In this document: positions 11,280 to 22,311 of the stretch, in pieces
How positions within the stretch are numbered: the stretch's first letter is position 1
How the letters are laid out: each line of letters opens with the position of its first letter
Assembly: GCA_010094045.1 (NCBI GenBank)
Contig: ML986597.1
Span: 337,154-401,153 of the forward strand
Reading direction: 5' to 3'
DNA length: 64,000 nucleotides
Source: Lojkania enalia
Lineage: Eukaryota > Ascomycota > Dothideomycetes > Pleosporales
Translations under genes and position numbers: made by a program
Notes under the pieces: model-generated
What the model saw: the letters and a program-made list of their open reading frames with translations, nothing else
The model's database searches: none
What the model was told of the DNA's origin: nothing

Positions 11280-12200
11280 AAGCTGAAGCTTAAACTACTG
11301 TAAACCGTCTACGACTTACCGTCCGGCGGACATTCTGGTTAAGGAAAGACCTTAGAACTACTCCAGCACGAGTACTATTAATTAAAGATATTCGACTCGG
11401 TACGATAATATATAGGCTGTTATTATATATGCTGAAGAAGTAAGACTTCTAGAGAGAAGTACTATAGATTACTAAAACCGTTGCCTATACCTAAACGAAG
11501 GTTTTAAGACATCTCTATAGACTTTATAACCGATCTACCAGAATTAGAAGGTTGTACGAATATTATAGTAGTAGTTAATAGGCTTAGCAAGTATAGACAC
11601 CTAATACTATATGTAAGAATCGAAGCTCCTAACGTCGTCCGACTATTCCGTTGCTATATATAGGTTTACTATAGACTGCTACGCACTATTACGTCCGACT
11701 GTAGGATACAGTTTATCTCTACCTTCTACTAAGAGCTCTATAGACAGCTATAAATTAATACACGCATGTCAACCAGCTTCTATCTAAAGACTAATAGCTA
11801 GATAGAGAATGCTAACGCAGTAATAGAACAAGTTCTCCAAGCCTACACCAGCTACGAATAAGATAACTAGGTTAAATAGCTGCTAACAGCGCAGTTTAAA
11901 GCGAATAACATAGTATCCGAATTAATAAAAGTCTCCCCATTTCTGGCCTACTTTGGCCAGCACTCTCGAATGGGCTTTAAGCCGCCTATAGGGATCCATC
12001 AACCGTTAAAACAGTCCCTAATAGCCTAGGAAGCTAATAGACTAGTTGATAAGATAAAGGATATTATAGAGTATATTAGAGAAGAACTCACCTAGGTATA
12101 AGCGCTTCAACAAGAGTACGCTAACCGTAAGCGCGTACCAGCCCCCGACTACTAGGTTAGTAATCTAGTCTAGCTAGACGCTAGGAATATACGCATATAA
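11280..12200 (+). pseudogene. Gypsy A integrase (RIPed 5' half)
   Basis: The translation shows a degraded zinc-binding N-terminus (PSGGHSG near 11325), the DDE core with DISIDFITDLPELEG near 11500, and TSDCRIQFISTFY near 11690 where the family has DRGPQF. After about 11,930 the reading frame becomes nearly stop-free (LAYFGQHSRMGFKPP). It continues in frame into the chromodomain segment at 12207. Confidence 0.82.
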
Positions 12201-12206
12201 AGACCG

Positions 12207-12632
12207 TTGAAAAAGCTTAACTGGAAGAATATAGGCCCCTATAAGGTTATCGCGAAGGTGTCCTCGCACGCTTATAGACTAAAGCTACCCAAATCGGCTA
12301 AAATACATCCTATATTCCATATATCGCTATTACAGCCAGCACCTAAGTTATCTGACTACTTGCCTGGTCAACAAGTACACAACCCTGAACCTATTAAGAT
12401 CGATAGAGAACCGGAATACCTCGTCGAGCGAATAGAAGACCTCCGCTACAACCGACAGAGATGCCGGCACGAATACCTAGTTAAGTGGACTGGCTATCAC
12501 GACCTAGAATGGTACCCGGCTAGTAACTTTGCTAAGACAACTGCCGCAGAAGATTACCACGCTAGAAACCTAAATAAACAAGACCCGAATACGATATTAC
12601 GTCTGGATTCTCAATTGGGCGTTAGGGTCTAA
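12207..12632 (+). pseudogene. Gypsy A integrase C-terminus with chromodomain
   Basis: An open 141-codon stretch. Its first half (WKNIGPYKVIAKV, then HPIFHISLLQPAP) is the GPY/F module of gypsy integrases. Its second half (residues about 70-115) is a chromodomain: EPEYLVERIEDLR, then EYLVKWTGYHDLEWYPASNF, with the aromatic residues Y, W and W/Y expected of the methyl-lysine cage. Chromodomains on chromovirus integrase direct insertion to heterochromatin. It is the end of a longer polyprotein, not an independent gene; the ATG at 12207 is internal. It is strikingly free of RIP compared with the rest of the element. Confidence 0.9.
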
Positions 12633-12886
12633 TCTAAGTATGTTTCTAGACGCCTGCAACAATACTGCACCGATATAACGCCAGCAATGATACTACTACC
12701 AATCCCTGGCATGGTACTACTGTAAGAACCGAACCGACCTAATCCCTAGTATAGTACTACTATACGATAACAACCGGTCGCGCCGATACGCCTGCGACCT
12801 TAACTAACACTGGTATTAATAACTACTACTTGATTATAAATAACCTAAATACAATACAAAGACCTGACTCGTAGGAGCTTATAACT

Positions 12887-12898
12887 AAGAGGGGAGTA
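12887..12898 (+). promoter_or_regulatory. Gypsy A polypurine tract
   Basis: The purine run AAGAGGGGAGTA lies one base before the 3' LTR, where plus-strand DNA synthesis of LTR retrotransposons is primed. Confidence 0.75.
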
Positions 12899-12899
12899 C

Positions 12900-13202
12900 T
12901 ATTACGGTAATACCGCGACACCTCTGCACCTATACTACCCTTACTATAATACCCGAACCGGCTGCCAGCGACAACTATCAGCTGCTAGCTGGAACATAAC
13001 CGACTTATCTTGACCACGATGGAGGAAGGTTTCGCCGACCCGGCTAGCCTATACAGCAGCACAGACCTAGCCCCTATAAAAACCTATATAATATAGATAT
13101 CTCTGTTCTTTACGCAACGTTTTAATATTTATACGTAGTACGTAGTAATAGAGTTGACTGTTTAAAGTGCGATTAACTAACTGCGCGTAAGCGTCCGTGA
13201 CA
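12900..13202 (+). repeat. Gypsy A 3' LTR
   Basis: 303 bp, starts TATTACGG (RIPed TG) and ends CCGTGACA. The direct duplicate AATAT follows at 13203-13207. Confidence 0.92.
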
Positions 13203-13207
13203 AATAT

Positions 13208-14098
13208 ATATATTATATAGGAACTTATTATCCGGATAAAAGATAGTATTAATATTTTAGCCTAGTTTAGTATAGTAGGTATAGTATTTATACTAAATAC
13301 TAAGATTAATAATTCTATACTATATTAATTTAGGGTAAAAATTTTACTATATTAGATAATATACTATAGTATTTAAATTAACACGGAAATTATAGGATAT
13401 TCTTCTAGATGTTTAATAGTATAAGTAGGGTATTAACTAATATCTTCTAGTACTTCTCTATCTTTAGCTCCCCTAATAGGTAATATACTTTAGATTGTTT
13501 AGAGGAGCTAGTATAAAGTACTTAAATCTCCCTTTTTAGTAGATAATATATCTAGTTTCTACTAAACCCCCTTTATACTATCTTTTTATCTTTCTATACT
13601 ATTTATATTTATCTTTTAGGTCCTATCTACTCTATAGGATATTTCTACTAAAAGAGTATTTATACCTTCTAATTAAGTAGTTCCTATAAGTATTAAGTTC
13701 TTTTATAAAATAGTACTAGTAGCGCTCTTTAATATATATATAGTATTTCTTTTCTAGTAGAAGATAGATATCTAACTATCTTAATATCTTATTATTTTTA
13801 GGCGTAAAAGAGTAAACTCGGCTTATTAACTAGTACTTATTATATCTAAAGTAGAGATTAGATTATCTATAGATAGTTTTTACTTATTAATATTAGTTAT
13901 ATTTATCTTATAGTAGTTATTCCTTCTACCTATTATTATCTAGTATAAAGGAGTAGATAAGGCTATATATATTATAGTAATTATATTTTAAAGTAGGATT
14001 AGTTTATTTATAAATATAACTATTTTTATAATAGTATTTATATTTATCTTATAGTAGTTAGTTTTAAAGGTATCTTTTTCTTTTTCTTATTAGCAGTA
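13208..14098 (-). pseudogene. Copia A zinc-cluster linker segment
   Basis: 891 bp colinear and equal in length to Copia B 42384-43274. It contains the RIPed version of the Zn2Cys6 array (about 13392-14048); many TGC/TGT cysteine codons have become TAC/TAT. It ends at TA (14097-14098), where the pogo-like element is inserted and where Copia B has TG. Confidence 0.85.
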
Positions 14099-15263
14099 AC
14101 GTAATAATATAGCGAGTAGCGCGACGTAGTAAGCGGCGTACTCTATTACTAAAACTTAGTATACTACCCTACTATTATAATACAATTATTATAACAGCCT
14201 TAAATTGCCTTAAAAGAGGCCTAAATATAGCTTATAAAATCCGCTATCGATTAAGATTAAATTTAAAGCGTACGATGTGTTATAGTAATATTTAACGCAT
14301 TAGAAATAATATTATAATACCAACGCGCTGGAATTAAAGTAAGGTGCGATTATACAGCTAATTTAAGACTGTTAACTAATCTAGAGGAGAGAGTACTTAC
14401 TAATTGTATTCTTAACCTAGATCTCTAAGGATAGCCTCTAAACTACTATCGTGTTACGGGTATAGCTAATTTAATCCTACGTAGACGCGGTAGATATAAT
14501 ATTAGCTAAAACTAGTCTAGAAACTTTATATAATACTATCTATAATATTAGATAATACTAAAGGAGGCTTTAGAGGGACTAGATTAGTCCCTTTTAGACT
14601 AGATCGGGTTATTTTGAAGCTTAATATTCGATTGGAGATACTACTACCTTAGACTACTATTACGCCTATTATTACGACGCTCTAGATCGCAAAAACGCCT
14701 GTAAAATAGGATAAATTTATATTATAAATAATACTTATAACTAATCGAATTATAAATTATTAAAATTTAAGTCTAATACCTATTATAAAAGCTATATACC
14801 AGATTTAGAAGGGTGTACTTATTCTTGCAACTAAACTAACGATGCTTTAAACTAAGAATAAGATACTATAAGAGGTAAATAAGGTAATAAGTAAGCGAAA
14901 ATAGCGTACGAAATAGTAGATTTAGAGATAAAGTATTTTAATAAGATCTGAGGTAGAAGATCTAATTAAATAGATTAATTTAACTACCTAAATTAGGTAA
15001 GAAACTACTATATTATAGTTATATTATAGGACTAAAAATCGACTATAGCAACGCTATAGACGCTGCAGGCAGCTAGAATATTAAATTAAAACGTATCTAA
15101 TATAATTATCTAAGTTAGATAGTAATAGCAATTATATTACTATATTATCTAATTAATTAATCTAGGTGTTATTAGATAAACTATCTCTAAGTTACTTATA
15201 AGCAAAATTTAGGTAGTAGAGTATACTACTCGCTACGTCGCGCTACTTACTATATTATTATAT
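14099..15263 (+). mobile_element. Pogo-like DNA transposon, internally deleted
   Basis: 1,165 bp with terminal inverted repeats of about 31 bp (ACGTAATAATATAG, then AGTAGCGCGACGTAG) and TA on both sides (14097-14098, 15264-15265). Its terminal repeats differ from the Fot1 pair at 1522 and 4239, so it is another family. On the plus strand 14360-14525 encodes a CENP-B-type DNA-binding region (LTNLEERVLTNCILNLDL, ANLILRRRGRYNI). A basic, glutamine-rich C-terminal segment follows near 14800-15110. I see no catalytic DDE core between them, and the element is about 700 bp shorter than the Fot1 copies. Confidence 0.8.
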
Positions 15264-15265
15264 TA

Positions 15266-15796
15266 ATACGCTTAGTTTTATATATTATATATAGGTACTA
15301 CTATTTAATAGGTATATACCTTACCTAGTAAATATATTTACTTATAGTATAATTCTATTTTAAGAATTATAAATAGTATAAATATTATTCTATATATTAT
15401 AATTAATACTAGCTTTTAAAAATATTTTATATATAAAATTTATTTCGTATACTTCTTTTTAGTTATTATCTAGTTTAATATCTAAGAAGATATTTAAAGA
15501 CTAGTTTTAAGTTTTAAATAGATTATCTAAATATAGATATATCTAGTTATTACTATTCTTCTTAAAATAATATATAATATTATAATTAATCTATATAAAG
15601 TAGAAAGAAGTTTTAAAAGTACTTTAGGTTAAATAGTAAAAGACTTATAAACCGGTTTATATAGAGTTATATAAACTTCCTAGGCTACTTATATATAGTT
15701 AAAGAAATATTTCTAGAGTTAACTTATTATTTAAAGTATTATTATCTAAGATTATTTTAGTAATTAAAATTTAATTAAAAAGGGTTTTACTATTAT
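15266..15796 (-). pseudogene. Copia A integrase/linker segment
   Basis: 531 bp, the same length as Copia B 43275-43805, from the linker after integrase. It is heavily RIPed. ATTAT (15792-15796) is the target duplication of Gypsy B; Copia B has GTCAT. Confidence 0.85.
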
Positions 15797-16009
15797 TATA
15801 AGGATAGGTACAGGCTTCTATATCGCAGAGTATTAATAAGGTAGGTTGGCTCTATTTCAGCTATACTAAGATGGGGAGGAGAGAGGTCCGTAGGATCCTT
15901 ATATCTATATACTATACTCTTTAAAACGGAGTATCTTTTCGCTAAGGCGTATAGAGCCTTGCGTAGTTATATAACCTATTACAGCCTACGTATATGTAGG
16001 GTTGTTATA
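15797..16009 (-). repeat. Gypsy B 3' LTR
   Basis: 213 bp. On the plus strand it starts TATAAGGATAGG and ends GGGTTGTTATA (RIPed GGGTCGTTACA). Nearly the same sequence is at 22094-22306. Confidence 0.92.
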
Positions 16010-16021
16010 TTACCCCCCTCT
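16010..16021 (-). promoter_or_regulatory. Gypsy B polypurine tract
   Basis: The minus strand reads AGAGGGGGGTAA, directly next to the 3' LTR. Confidence 0.75.
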
Positions 16022-16169
16022 ATAAGGAGGCTTGTCCCCAAGTCTTCTAGACTATCTATTTCTTCTTCGCGATCTCTGGGTCTTAACGGTTAAGCTAGCT
16101 TTATTATCCTTATCTATTACCTGTAGGTCCTTATCTACTTTCTATACTTGTATCCAGGCGTTAAGTCGC

Positions 16170-16420
16170 GCTAACGGGCCTGCCTTCTCTAGGTAGGCTG
16201 CGTAATAGTCTCTCACTTTATACGGAGCGCCGATAAAGCCTTAGGCATTATACTAGGTAGGATCAGGGTTATAGGCTACCTAAGATACCCTATACTATAA
16301 GCGGCCGCGATTGATACGACTATTAAGTATCTCCTCTATAGGCTACTTAGGGTTCCTGTTAACTTCAATCGGTGGCTCCTCAGGCTCAATTTAGCCTGGT
16401 AGTAACTCTAGGGCGGCTTT
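16170..16420 (-). pseudogene. Gypsy B chromodomain
   Basis: With stops, the minus-strand translation reads EEILNSRINRGRL, YRVS*VAYNPDPT*YNA and then APYKVRDYYAAYLEKAGP. This matches the chromodomain pattern in which an EEIL strand is followed by YRVRWVGYDPDPTWYPA and a terminal helix. The two W positions are now stops (TGG to TAG). It lies after integrase near the 3' LTR, as in chromoviruses. Confidence 0.8.
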
Positions 16421-16899
16421 TCGTAGCTGGTCTGTGTAGAAGACGTCGTGTATACGTATATACGGTGGCAGCCTTAAGTGATAGGAGTGGCCTTTCATTC
16501 CGACGATAGGATAGGGTCCGTATATCTGCTGGTCCAGCTTCTAACTCGGTCGGCTAGTCGTGAAGCCCTTAGGTGTAACGTAGACCTGGTCTCCTACTGT
16601 AAAATCCGGCTCTCTACGCTTCTTATTCGCCTGCTGAGCTTGTTGCTCCTATACGCGAGCGATCCCTTTCTGAGCGATCTCGGTAGCAAGCTTCACAGCA
16701 TTATGACGGGTCTTGGCGTAGTCCTGAGCTTCCTCGCGCGATATCTACTCGCGGACTGTAGGTGAGCTTCGTGTACGCTCCTCCCAGTCCCAGTGATAGA
16801 TAGGCTGATAGCCGAACTCGACTTCATACGGAGATAGGCCAGTGGTGTCATGCGGCAGGATAGCTTGAGCCCAGTCCATGCAGGGCAGCAGGTCTGACC

Positions 16900-17761
16900 A
16901 ATTGTCTTGATAGTAGTTGACGAAGGGGCGTAGGCGTTAGTCGATATACTGGTTTACGATTTCTGTATTGCCGTTGGTTGGGGCGTGATAGGCTGTCGAG
17001 AGTTTCTGCTTAACGCCTATAAGGCGACAGAGCTCGTCCATGAACGTAGAGATAAACTGAGGTCCTCGGTCGGAGACTATCGACCTGGGCGGTCCGAATA
17101 CGCGCCAGATGTAGCGATAGTACATATCAGCTGCCTATACTGCTGTAGCAGTCTTGTAACAGGGCAGCGAGAAGCAGTGCTTGCTTAGTCGATCAACAAC
17201 AACGAAAGCATTGTCGTACCCTTTTTTATCTGTCGGAAATGACTTGAAATCCATCGAGACGTCTTGCTAAACTCAATCTGGAATTGGCAGCGATTTCAGT
17301 AGTCCCGGAGTCTTGTCGCGCGGGATATAGCTCCATCAGCAGGCCTTGCAGGCAGCTACGTACGTGTCGACGTCCTTGCTCATGTCGGGCCAGTAGTAGC
17401 GATCTCGAAGCAGCCGTCCTGTCTTCCTTTTACCTGGATGAGCTGTCACCTGTGTAGCATGTACTGCTCGGATAAGGTAGGTCCTTAGGAAGTTAACATC
17501 GGGGACGAACAGCTTGCCTTTATATGTGAGTAGGCCGTCGCTAGTGAGCGCCCATTGCGCCGGCTCGCTAGAGGCAGCTTTCTCCCGGTATAGCTGTAGG
17601 CTGACGTGATTCCGATTGACTTCGAGGATGCGGTCGATCAACGCGTGTGGATCGTCAAGCTGGGGAGGACTCATGAGGGCGTCAGAGGTGGCGATCTCGA
17701 ACGATTGGCTACGCAGGCCGTCGTCTGCCAGCTTGGCTAGGTGGTCAACCGCAACCTCCAT
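16900..17761 (-). pseudogene. Gypsy B integrase (zinc-binding and core domains)
   Basis: The 17336-17761 segment ends with RKTGRLLRDRYYWPDMSKD and then VAACKAC, the second half of the H2C2 zinc-binding domain. The 16937-17125 segment holds IVSDRGPQFIST and TAYHAPTNGNTE, the middle and last parts of the DDE core with the second D and the final E present. Between them 17126-17335 is in poor condition with stops. The enzyme would insert the cDNA. Confidence 0.87.
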
Positions 17762-17869
17762 TAGATTGACGTCAATCTGTTCGGCTGAGAGGAAGGCTCG
17801 CGTACGCGCTGCTTTGTCCTTCTCTTTCTACGTCTTGAGCTCTTCCTGCTTACGTGACAGCGCATCAGC

Positions 17870-18330
17870 TACAACGTTAGCAGAACCCGGTCGGTAGGTC
17901 AGCGTCAAGTTGAAGTCGGCGACGAATATTGCCCAGCGCATCTGTCTTGGAGTGAGCTCTCGCTTCGTTAAGAAGTACTCAAGTGCTTGATGGTCGGTGA
18001 TCGCACGGAAAGGCTCAGTCGTCTGTAGGCCAATAAGCTGCGAGCGCCATTCGTAAAGTCCTTAGACGACCGCGAGCATCTCTTTATCGTGTATGTCGTA
18101 GTTCATCTGAGACGCGCTTATGGTCTTCGAGAAGAACGCGACAGGGCGCCAGAGGCTGTCGTCTTGTAGCTGTGATAGTACTCCGGCTATTACTCCGTCG
18201 CTTGCGTCGGTTTCCATACGGGTCTGTCTATACGGCGAGTAGTAGGCTAGGACATCGTCCGATAGTATAAGGTCCTTAGCTTGCTAGAAGGCGGCGAGCT
18301 CGCGTTCACCAAAAGCGTGCTAGGCGCCTT
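17870..18330 (-). pseudogene. Gypsy B RNase H
   Basis: The minus-strand translation near 17870-18000 reads FRAITDHQALEYFLTKRELT, then RWAIFVADFNLTLTYRPG and VVADALSR, the standard C-terminal blocks of gypsy RNase H. It follows the reverse transcriptase in the same direction. Confidence 0.83.
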
Positions 18331-18539
18331 GCTTAAGCAGCTTTATAAGGGGTCGTACGACTCGTCCGTAGTCCTTTAAGAACGATCGATAGAAGTTGTA
18401 GAAGCTAAGGAAGGATTAAAGGCTCTTAACCGACGTAGGTACTGGCCAGTCCTATACTGCAGCGACCTTCTCTGGGTCCTTCTAGATACCTTGTGTACTG
18501 ATAATTAGGCCTAGAAACTTTGTTCGAGTGACGGCGAAC

Positions 18540-19573
18540 TCGCTCTTCTTAATATCAGCCTGTAAGCTAGCATCCTTAAAACGCTGCAGTACCTAAGCGA
18601 CGTGCGACTCATATTCGAGAGGGTCTTCTGAGTAGATAAGGATATCGTCGAGATATGCGGTGTAGAAGTCGTCAAGTAGGCCGTGCAGCACCTTATTGAT
18701 ATATCGCTGGAATGTGGCCGGGCTATTACATAATCCAAAGGGCAGTACGCGATACTTATAGTTGCCGTATCGCGTCCGGAACGTAGTCAGGTCTTCGACG
18801 TCTTCTGTTAATTGTATGCGGTAGAAAGCTTGTCGTACGTTAAGCTTTGTGAACACTCGCGCGCGTGCCAACCGTATAAGCGTCTCCTGGATCAACGGAA
18901 TTAGATAGGCATCTTTCTTGGTAATAGCGTTGAGTCGTCGATAGTCAACGCAGAAACGCCACCCTCCTCCAGGCTTCTTAGCAAATAGGACAGGTGAGGC
19001 GTACGACGCGTCGCTGTGCGTGATGAAGCCGCGGCGGAGATAGTCCTCCAGATAGGCCTTTACAAGCTGCAGCTGCTCGAGCGACATGCTATACAGCGGG
19101 CTTGACGTCAGTGTGTTCTCGGCTGTTAGCTTAATGTCGTAGTCAACGCCGTCGCGATGCGGGGGCAGGACGTCAGAATCCTTCTTTGAGAAGTGAGCCA
19201 GAGTAGCGCCTGCATACGATGGTGAGGGCAGCTTCTCTTTGATGAGCTGTCGGAGCTCCTCCTCAGGGTCAGGTTCCTCAAGCTCTTGACGGTCTTGGAT
19301 GAGCTTGTCGATCTCATAGACGCTGAGGTGACCAAGTATAACATCCTTCCCTCGGGCATGCAGTATAAAGCCAGCTGCTCCTATAGTGTTGATGTCTAGG
19401 CCTGCAACTGCGAGGTCTACACGTGAGACAGCTTGCGGGCGCGGCTGTTGTTGACGTAGCGTCTCTGACTGTCGCGGGTGAAGCTGTTCAGTCATTTTCC
19501 TAAGATTGTCTTTGTAGGTCAGGCGCTGAGAGCTTGATCGACTAGTAGATCGCTGTAGGAGAGCTACGTTCAT
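18540..19573 (-). pseudogene. Gypsy B reverse transcriptase
   Basis: An open segment of 326 codons (19573-18593) covers a leader and most of the polymerase. Motifs in order: YSMSLEQLQLVKAYLEDYL, FITHSDASYASPVLFAKKPG, GWRFCVDYRRLNAITKKDAY, FTKLNVRQAFYRIQL (family KLDVRQAF, D to N), FRTRYGNYKYRVLPFGLCNS and the catalytic YLDDILIYSEDP with both aspartates intact near 18650. It is the best-preserved gypsy polymerase of the window. The first palm aspartate is mutated, so it is probably inactive. Confidence 0.9.
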
Positions 19574-19600
19574 GAGTGAATCGCGACGGTCGGCGTCAAC

Positions 19601-20040
19601 TTAATACGTAGGGCTGACTTCTGTAGGCAGGCCTCGCGTTAGTACGACGATGTCGCGCTTGCAGTCGATATACTTATTATCGTCCCACCTTAGGGCTTGT
19701 TTCTTGCAATTGACCCATACGTCGGCCTCCTCAAGTAGCTTTCGACCGATAATAAGGTCGTGACGGCCTGTATTACAGGGTATAAAGTGGGTAGGCAAGC
19801 GGTGGCCGTCAAGGACTAGATCTGCTTTAAAGTACTCGTCTACTAGTCTATTCGGGCGACTATTATATCTAGCAATAGGAATAGGTTCCATGCGGCGGAT
19901 TGATGCTCTGAGTCCTTTCTTAATCGTACGCAGGTGACGCAGATGGACGAGAGTATAACTACCAGCACCTGTATCGATTAAGCCTAATAGCTTAATTGCG
20001 ATACTATTCGTTAAGATGCGACTTGGCAGCGTAAAGGCTT
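19601..20040 (-). pseudogene. Gypsy B retropepsin-like protease
   Basis: The minus-strand frame reads IKLLGLIDTGAGSYTLV with the DTGA active site intact (about 19961-19985). It continues through HFIPCNTGRHDLIIGRKLL, the flap and second conserved region of gypsy proteases, in the open segment 19891-19601. It sits between gag and reverse transcriptase and would cleave the polyprotein. Confidence 0.8.
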
Positions 20041-20199
20041 GTCCGCCGAAGAGCTGTTATCGTAGGTCCTCTAGTACTCCGAGAGATTGCGCTAGGGAGG
20101 AGACTTCCCCTAGGCAGAGACTTTTTCCGACTCTGAGTCGCTGGGTATTAAGGTATCTCCGATAGACTTATTGTCGCTAGGTGTAAACTCTACTAGCTT

Positions 20200-21780
20200 C
20201 TGCTCAGCTCGCTAAGAGCAGTCGCGAGTGATATAACCTAGCTTATAGCATTTAAAGCAAACGTCGTCCTTTCTTGGCACGGTTGATAAAGCTGGAGCTG
20301 GCTGGGCCAGAGCTAGCTGAGCTGGAGCTGGCTGTTGCGTATAGATCAATGGAAGCTTCTTTAATTTCTTCTCAAGTCGATCGCTAGCTTTCTTCGCGCT
20401 AATAGCTAGTTCTCGGGCGAATTCTTAAGCGCAGTTAACGTACTCATCGTACTACTCGCTATATTGTTGATAATAGATGCCCATCTACGTACGCAGTGCG
20501 TCTGGGAGCTTCTTATAGAATTCCTCCACCCATTGATCTGCGGGTAGGCAGCGTTCTTAAGCAAGGCGGAAGAAGTCGCCTTAGAAGGTAGCAAAATCAG
20601 CTGGGTCCTTAAGGTAGAGCTTCTGGAAATCGCGACGAGCGTTTAGCTTCTTATATAGATCGCCGTAAGTCTTTTCTAGTCGACCGACTAGGTAAAGATA
20701 GTTAATAGGTTGATTGCTATCTCGAAGCGTACGAATCAGCGTAGAGAGGTATTAATTAGCGGGACCCTCTGTGCGTGTACGTATATACGATGCGATATTG
20801 TTCTAAGTTATCTGCTCGTCCGCTCCTTCGTACCAGTCGTAGTTCGCATATATCTTATCCTCTAACCCATCTCTCCATTGATCGAACGTGACCTCCTTAC
20901 CATCCTTAAGTATCAGCGGGTCTGGGAACTTAGCTGAGCGACTGCGTTGGGTATAGTTCGTAACTTATATAGCCAGCGGAGTCGCGGGGGTGTACGGCGA
21001 GCGACGTGGTAGCCGATTGCTAGAGCTATCGTCTAAGTCTCCGTCAGATGAGGGCTCTGGTCCTAACGGACTACTTAAGACTTTAGGTGTCTGCGGTAGG
21101 ATCTCGAAACGTGAGGATCGGAGTCGGGTAGTAGCTGGTGTAACGGGAGTTGTGGCGGCCTTAAAGAGCTGAGACTTTAGCGCGCTGATCTCGCGTCGAG
21201 CCGCATCTACCGCAGCTTCAGCTTCTTGTCGTTCTCGGAGGAGAGTCTCATGTAGGGTATCGCCCTCAGCCAGAGCGTTAGCAGCGATTTATCGATACAT
21301 GTAAGTCTACTATTACTCTACGCGGCGTAGGATCACCTGGTTTACGAACTCTATTAGAATACCGGCAGGGTCGTCTTCAAATAGTAGCTAGATCGCTGTA
21401 GTTGTAGCTTAGAGTATATATTTGCCGTTAAGAGTCTGTACCTAAAGTGCTAATAGAGGGTGCTTCTCTACGTCGTGCTGTAGTCTTGCGAGCTTAAGGG
21501 TATAATCGTAATCGTAGTTCTCTTCGGTAATAGGACTATAACCTTAGACCTCGTGTTCTTAGTAGATAAACTATTGTAGCGGATCGTACATGTCACCTTT
21601 TTCCAGCTTCTCGAGCGCTGAGGCTACAAAGGGAAATTATTCGCCGTAGGTCGTTATCTTATATAGTATAAGCTGCAGGTGGAACAGCGATAGTTGATGT
21701 TAAGCTACGGGTAGAGCAGCACGGGTCAGACTGCAGGCAAGGCAGCTGTAGTTAGTATTAGGGTAGAGTTGCTTCTCTCA
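20200..21780 (-). pseudogene. Gypsy B gag with CCHC knuckle
   Basis: This follows the 5' LTR on the minus strand. Near 20219-20265 it reads CFKCYKLGYITRDC, a CX2CX4HX4C knuckle whose His has become Tyr by a C-to-T change. The preceding roughly 450 codons are typical low-identity gag with scattered stops; I assign them by position and the knuckle. Confidence 0.72.
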
Positions 21781-22093
21781 TGATAGGTCCTTAACTCGTT
21801 ATCACGCAGAGACAGAGTCCTCGACTTTCTTCTAGATTACTGGGGTGGTGCCTATTTCTATAGGTCTTGTAGAGTTCCCGGAGCTTAATTACGTACTTCC
21901 GAAGTACGTATCTAGTCCGACTAGGGTTTCTAGATAAGGAGGCGTATTTTGTTAACGAACTGAGCACTCGGGCTAGTTATATAATAGAGCTCCTTAGGGT
22001 AGTCGTTATCAAACGCTATACGCAGGTAGGTCGAGCGGTTTAACCTAATATTATATCGCCGTTACCGGCTGAGTAAATAAGATCTTAATATAA

Positions 22094-22306
22094 TATAAGA
22101 ATAGGCACGGGCTCCTATATCGTAGAGTGTTAATAAGATAGGTTGGCTCTATTTTAGCTATACTAAGATAGAGAGGAGAGAGGTCCGTAGGATCCTTGCG
22201 TCTATATACCGTGCTTTTTAAAATAGAGTATCTTTCTACTAAAGCGCGCAGAGCCTCGCGCGGTTATATAACCTATTATAGCCTACGTATACGTAGGGTC
22301 GTTACA
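22094..22306 (-). repeat. Gypsy B 5' LTR
   Basis: 213 bp, ending GGGTCGTTACA on the plus strand, so the element strand begins TGTAACGACCC. The duplicate ATTAT follows at 22307-22311. Confidence 0.92.
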
Positions 22307-22311
22307 ATTAT

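Larger units (their letters stand above)
7244..13202 (+). mobile_element. Gypsy A, chromovirus-type LTR retrotransposon
   Basis: 5,959 bp with 303-bp LTRs at both ends (ancestral ends TGTTACGG...CCGTGACA) and the 5-bp duplication AATAT on both sides. Domain order is gag with zinc knuckle, protease, reverse transcriptase, RNase H, integrase, chromodomain. The 5' four-fifths is strongly RIPed; from about 11,930 onward the sequence is almost clean and holds an open frame. Confidence 0.93.
15797..22306 (-). mobile_element. Gypsy B, chromodomain gypsy-type LTR retrotransposon
   Basis: 6,510 bp with two 213-bp LTRs and the 5-bp duplication ATTAT (15792-15796 and 22307-22311). On the minus strand the order is gag with zinc knuckle, protease, reverse transcriptase, RNase H, integrase, chromodomain. 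RIP damage is moderate: the protease and reverse transcriptase active sites are intact in long open segments. Confidence 0.93.
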
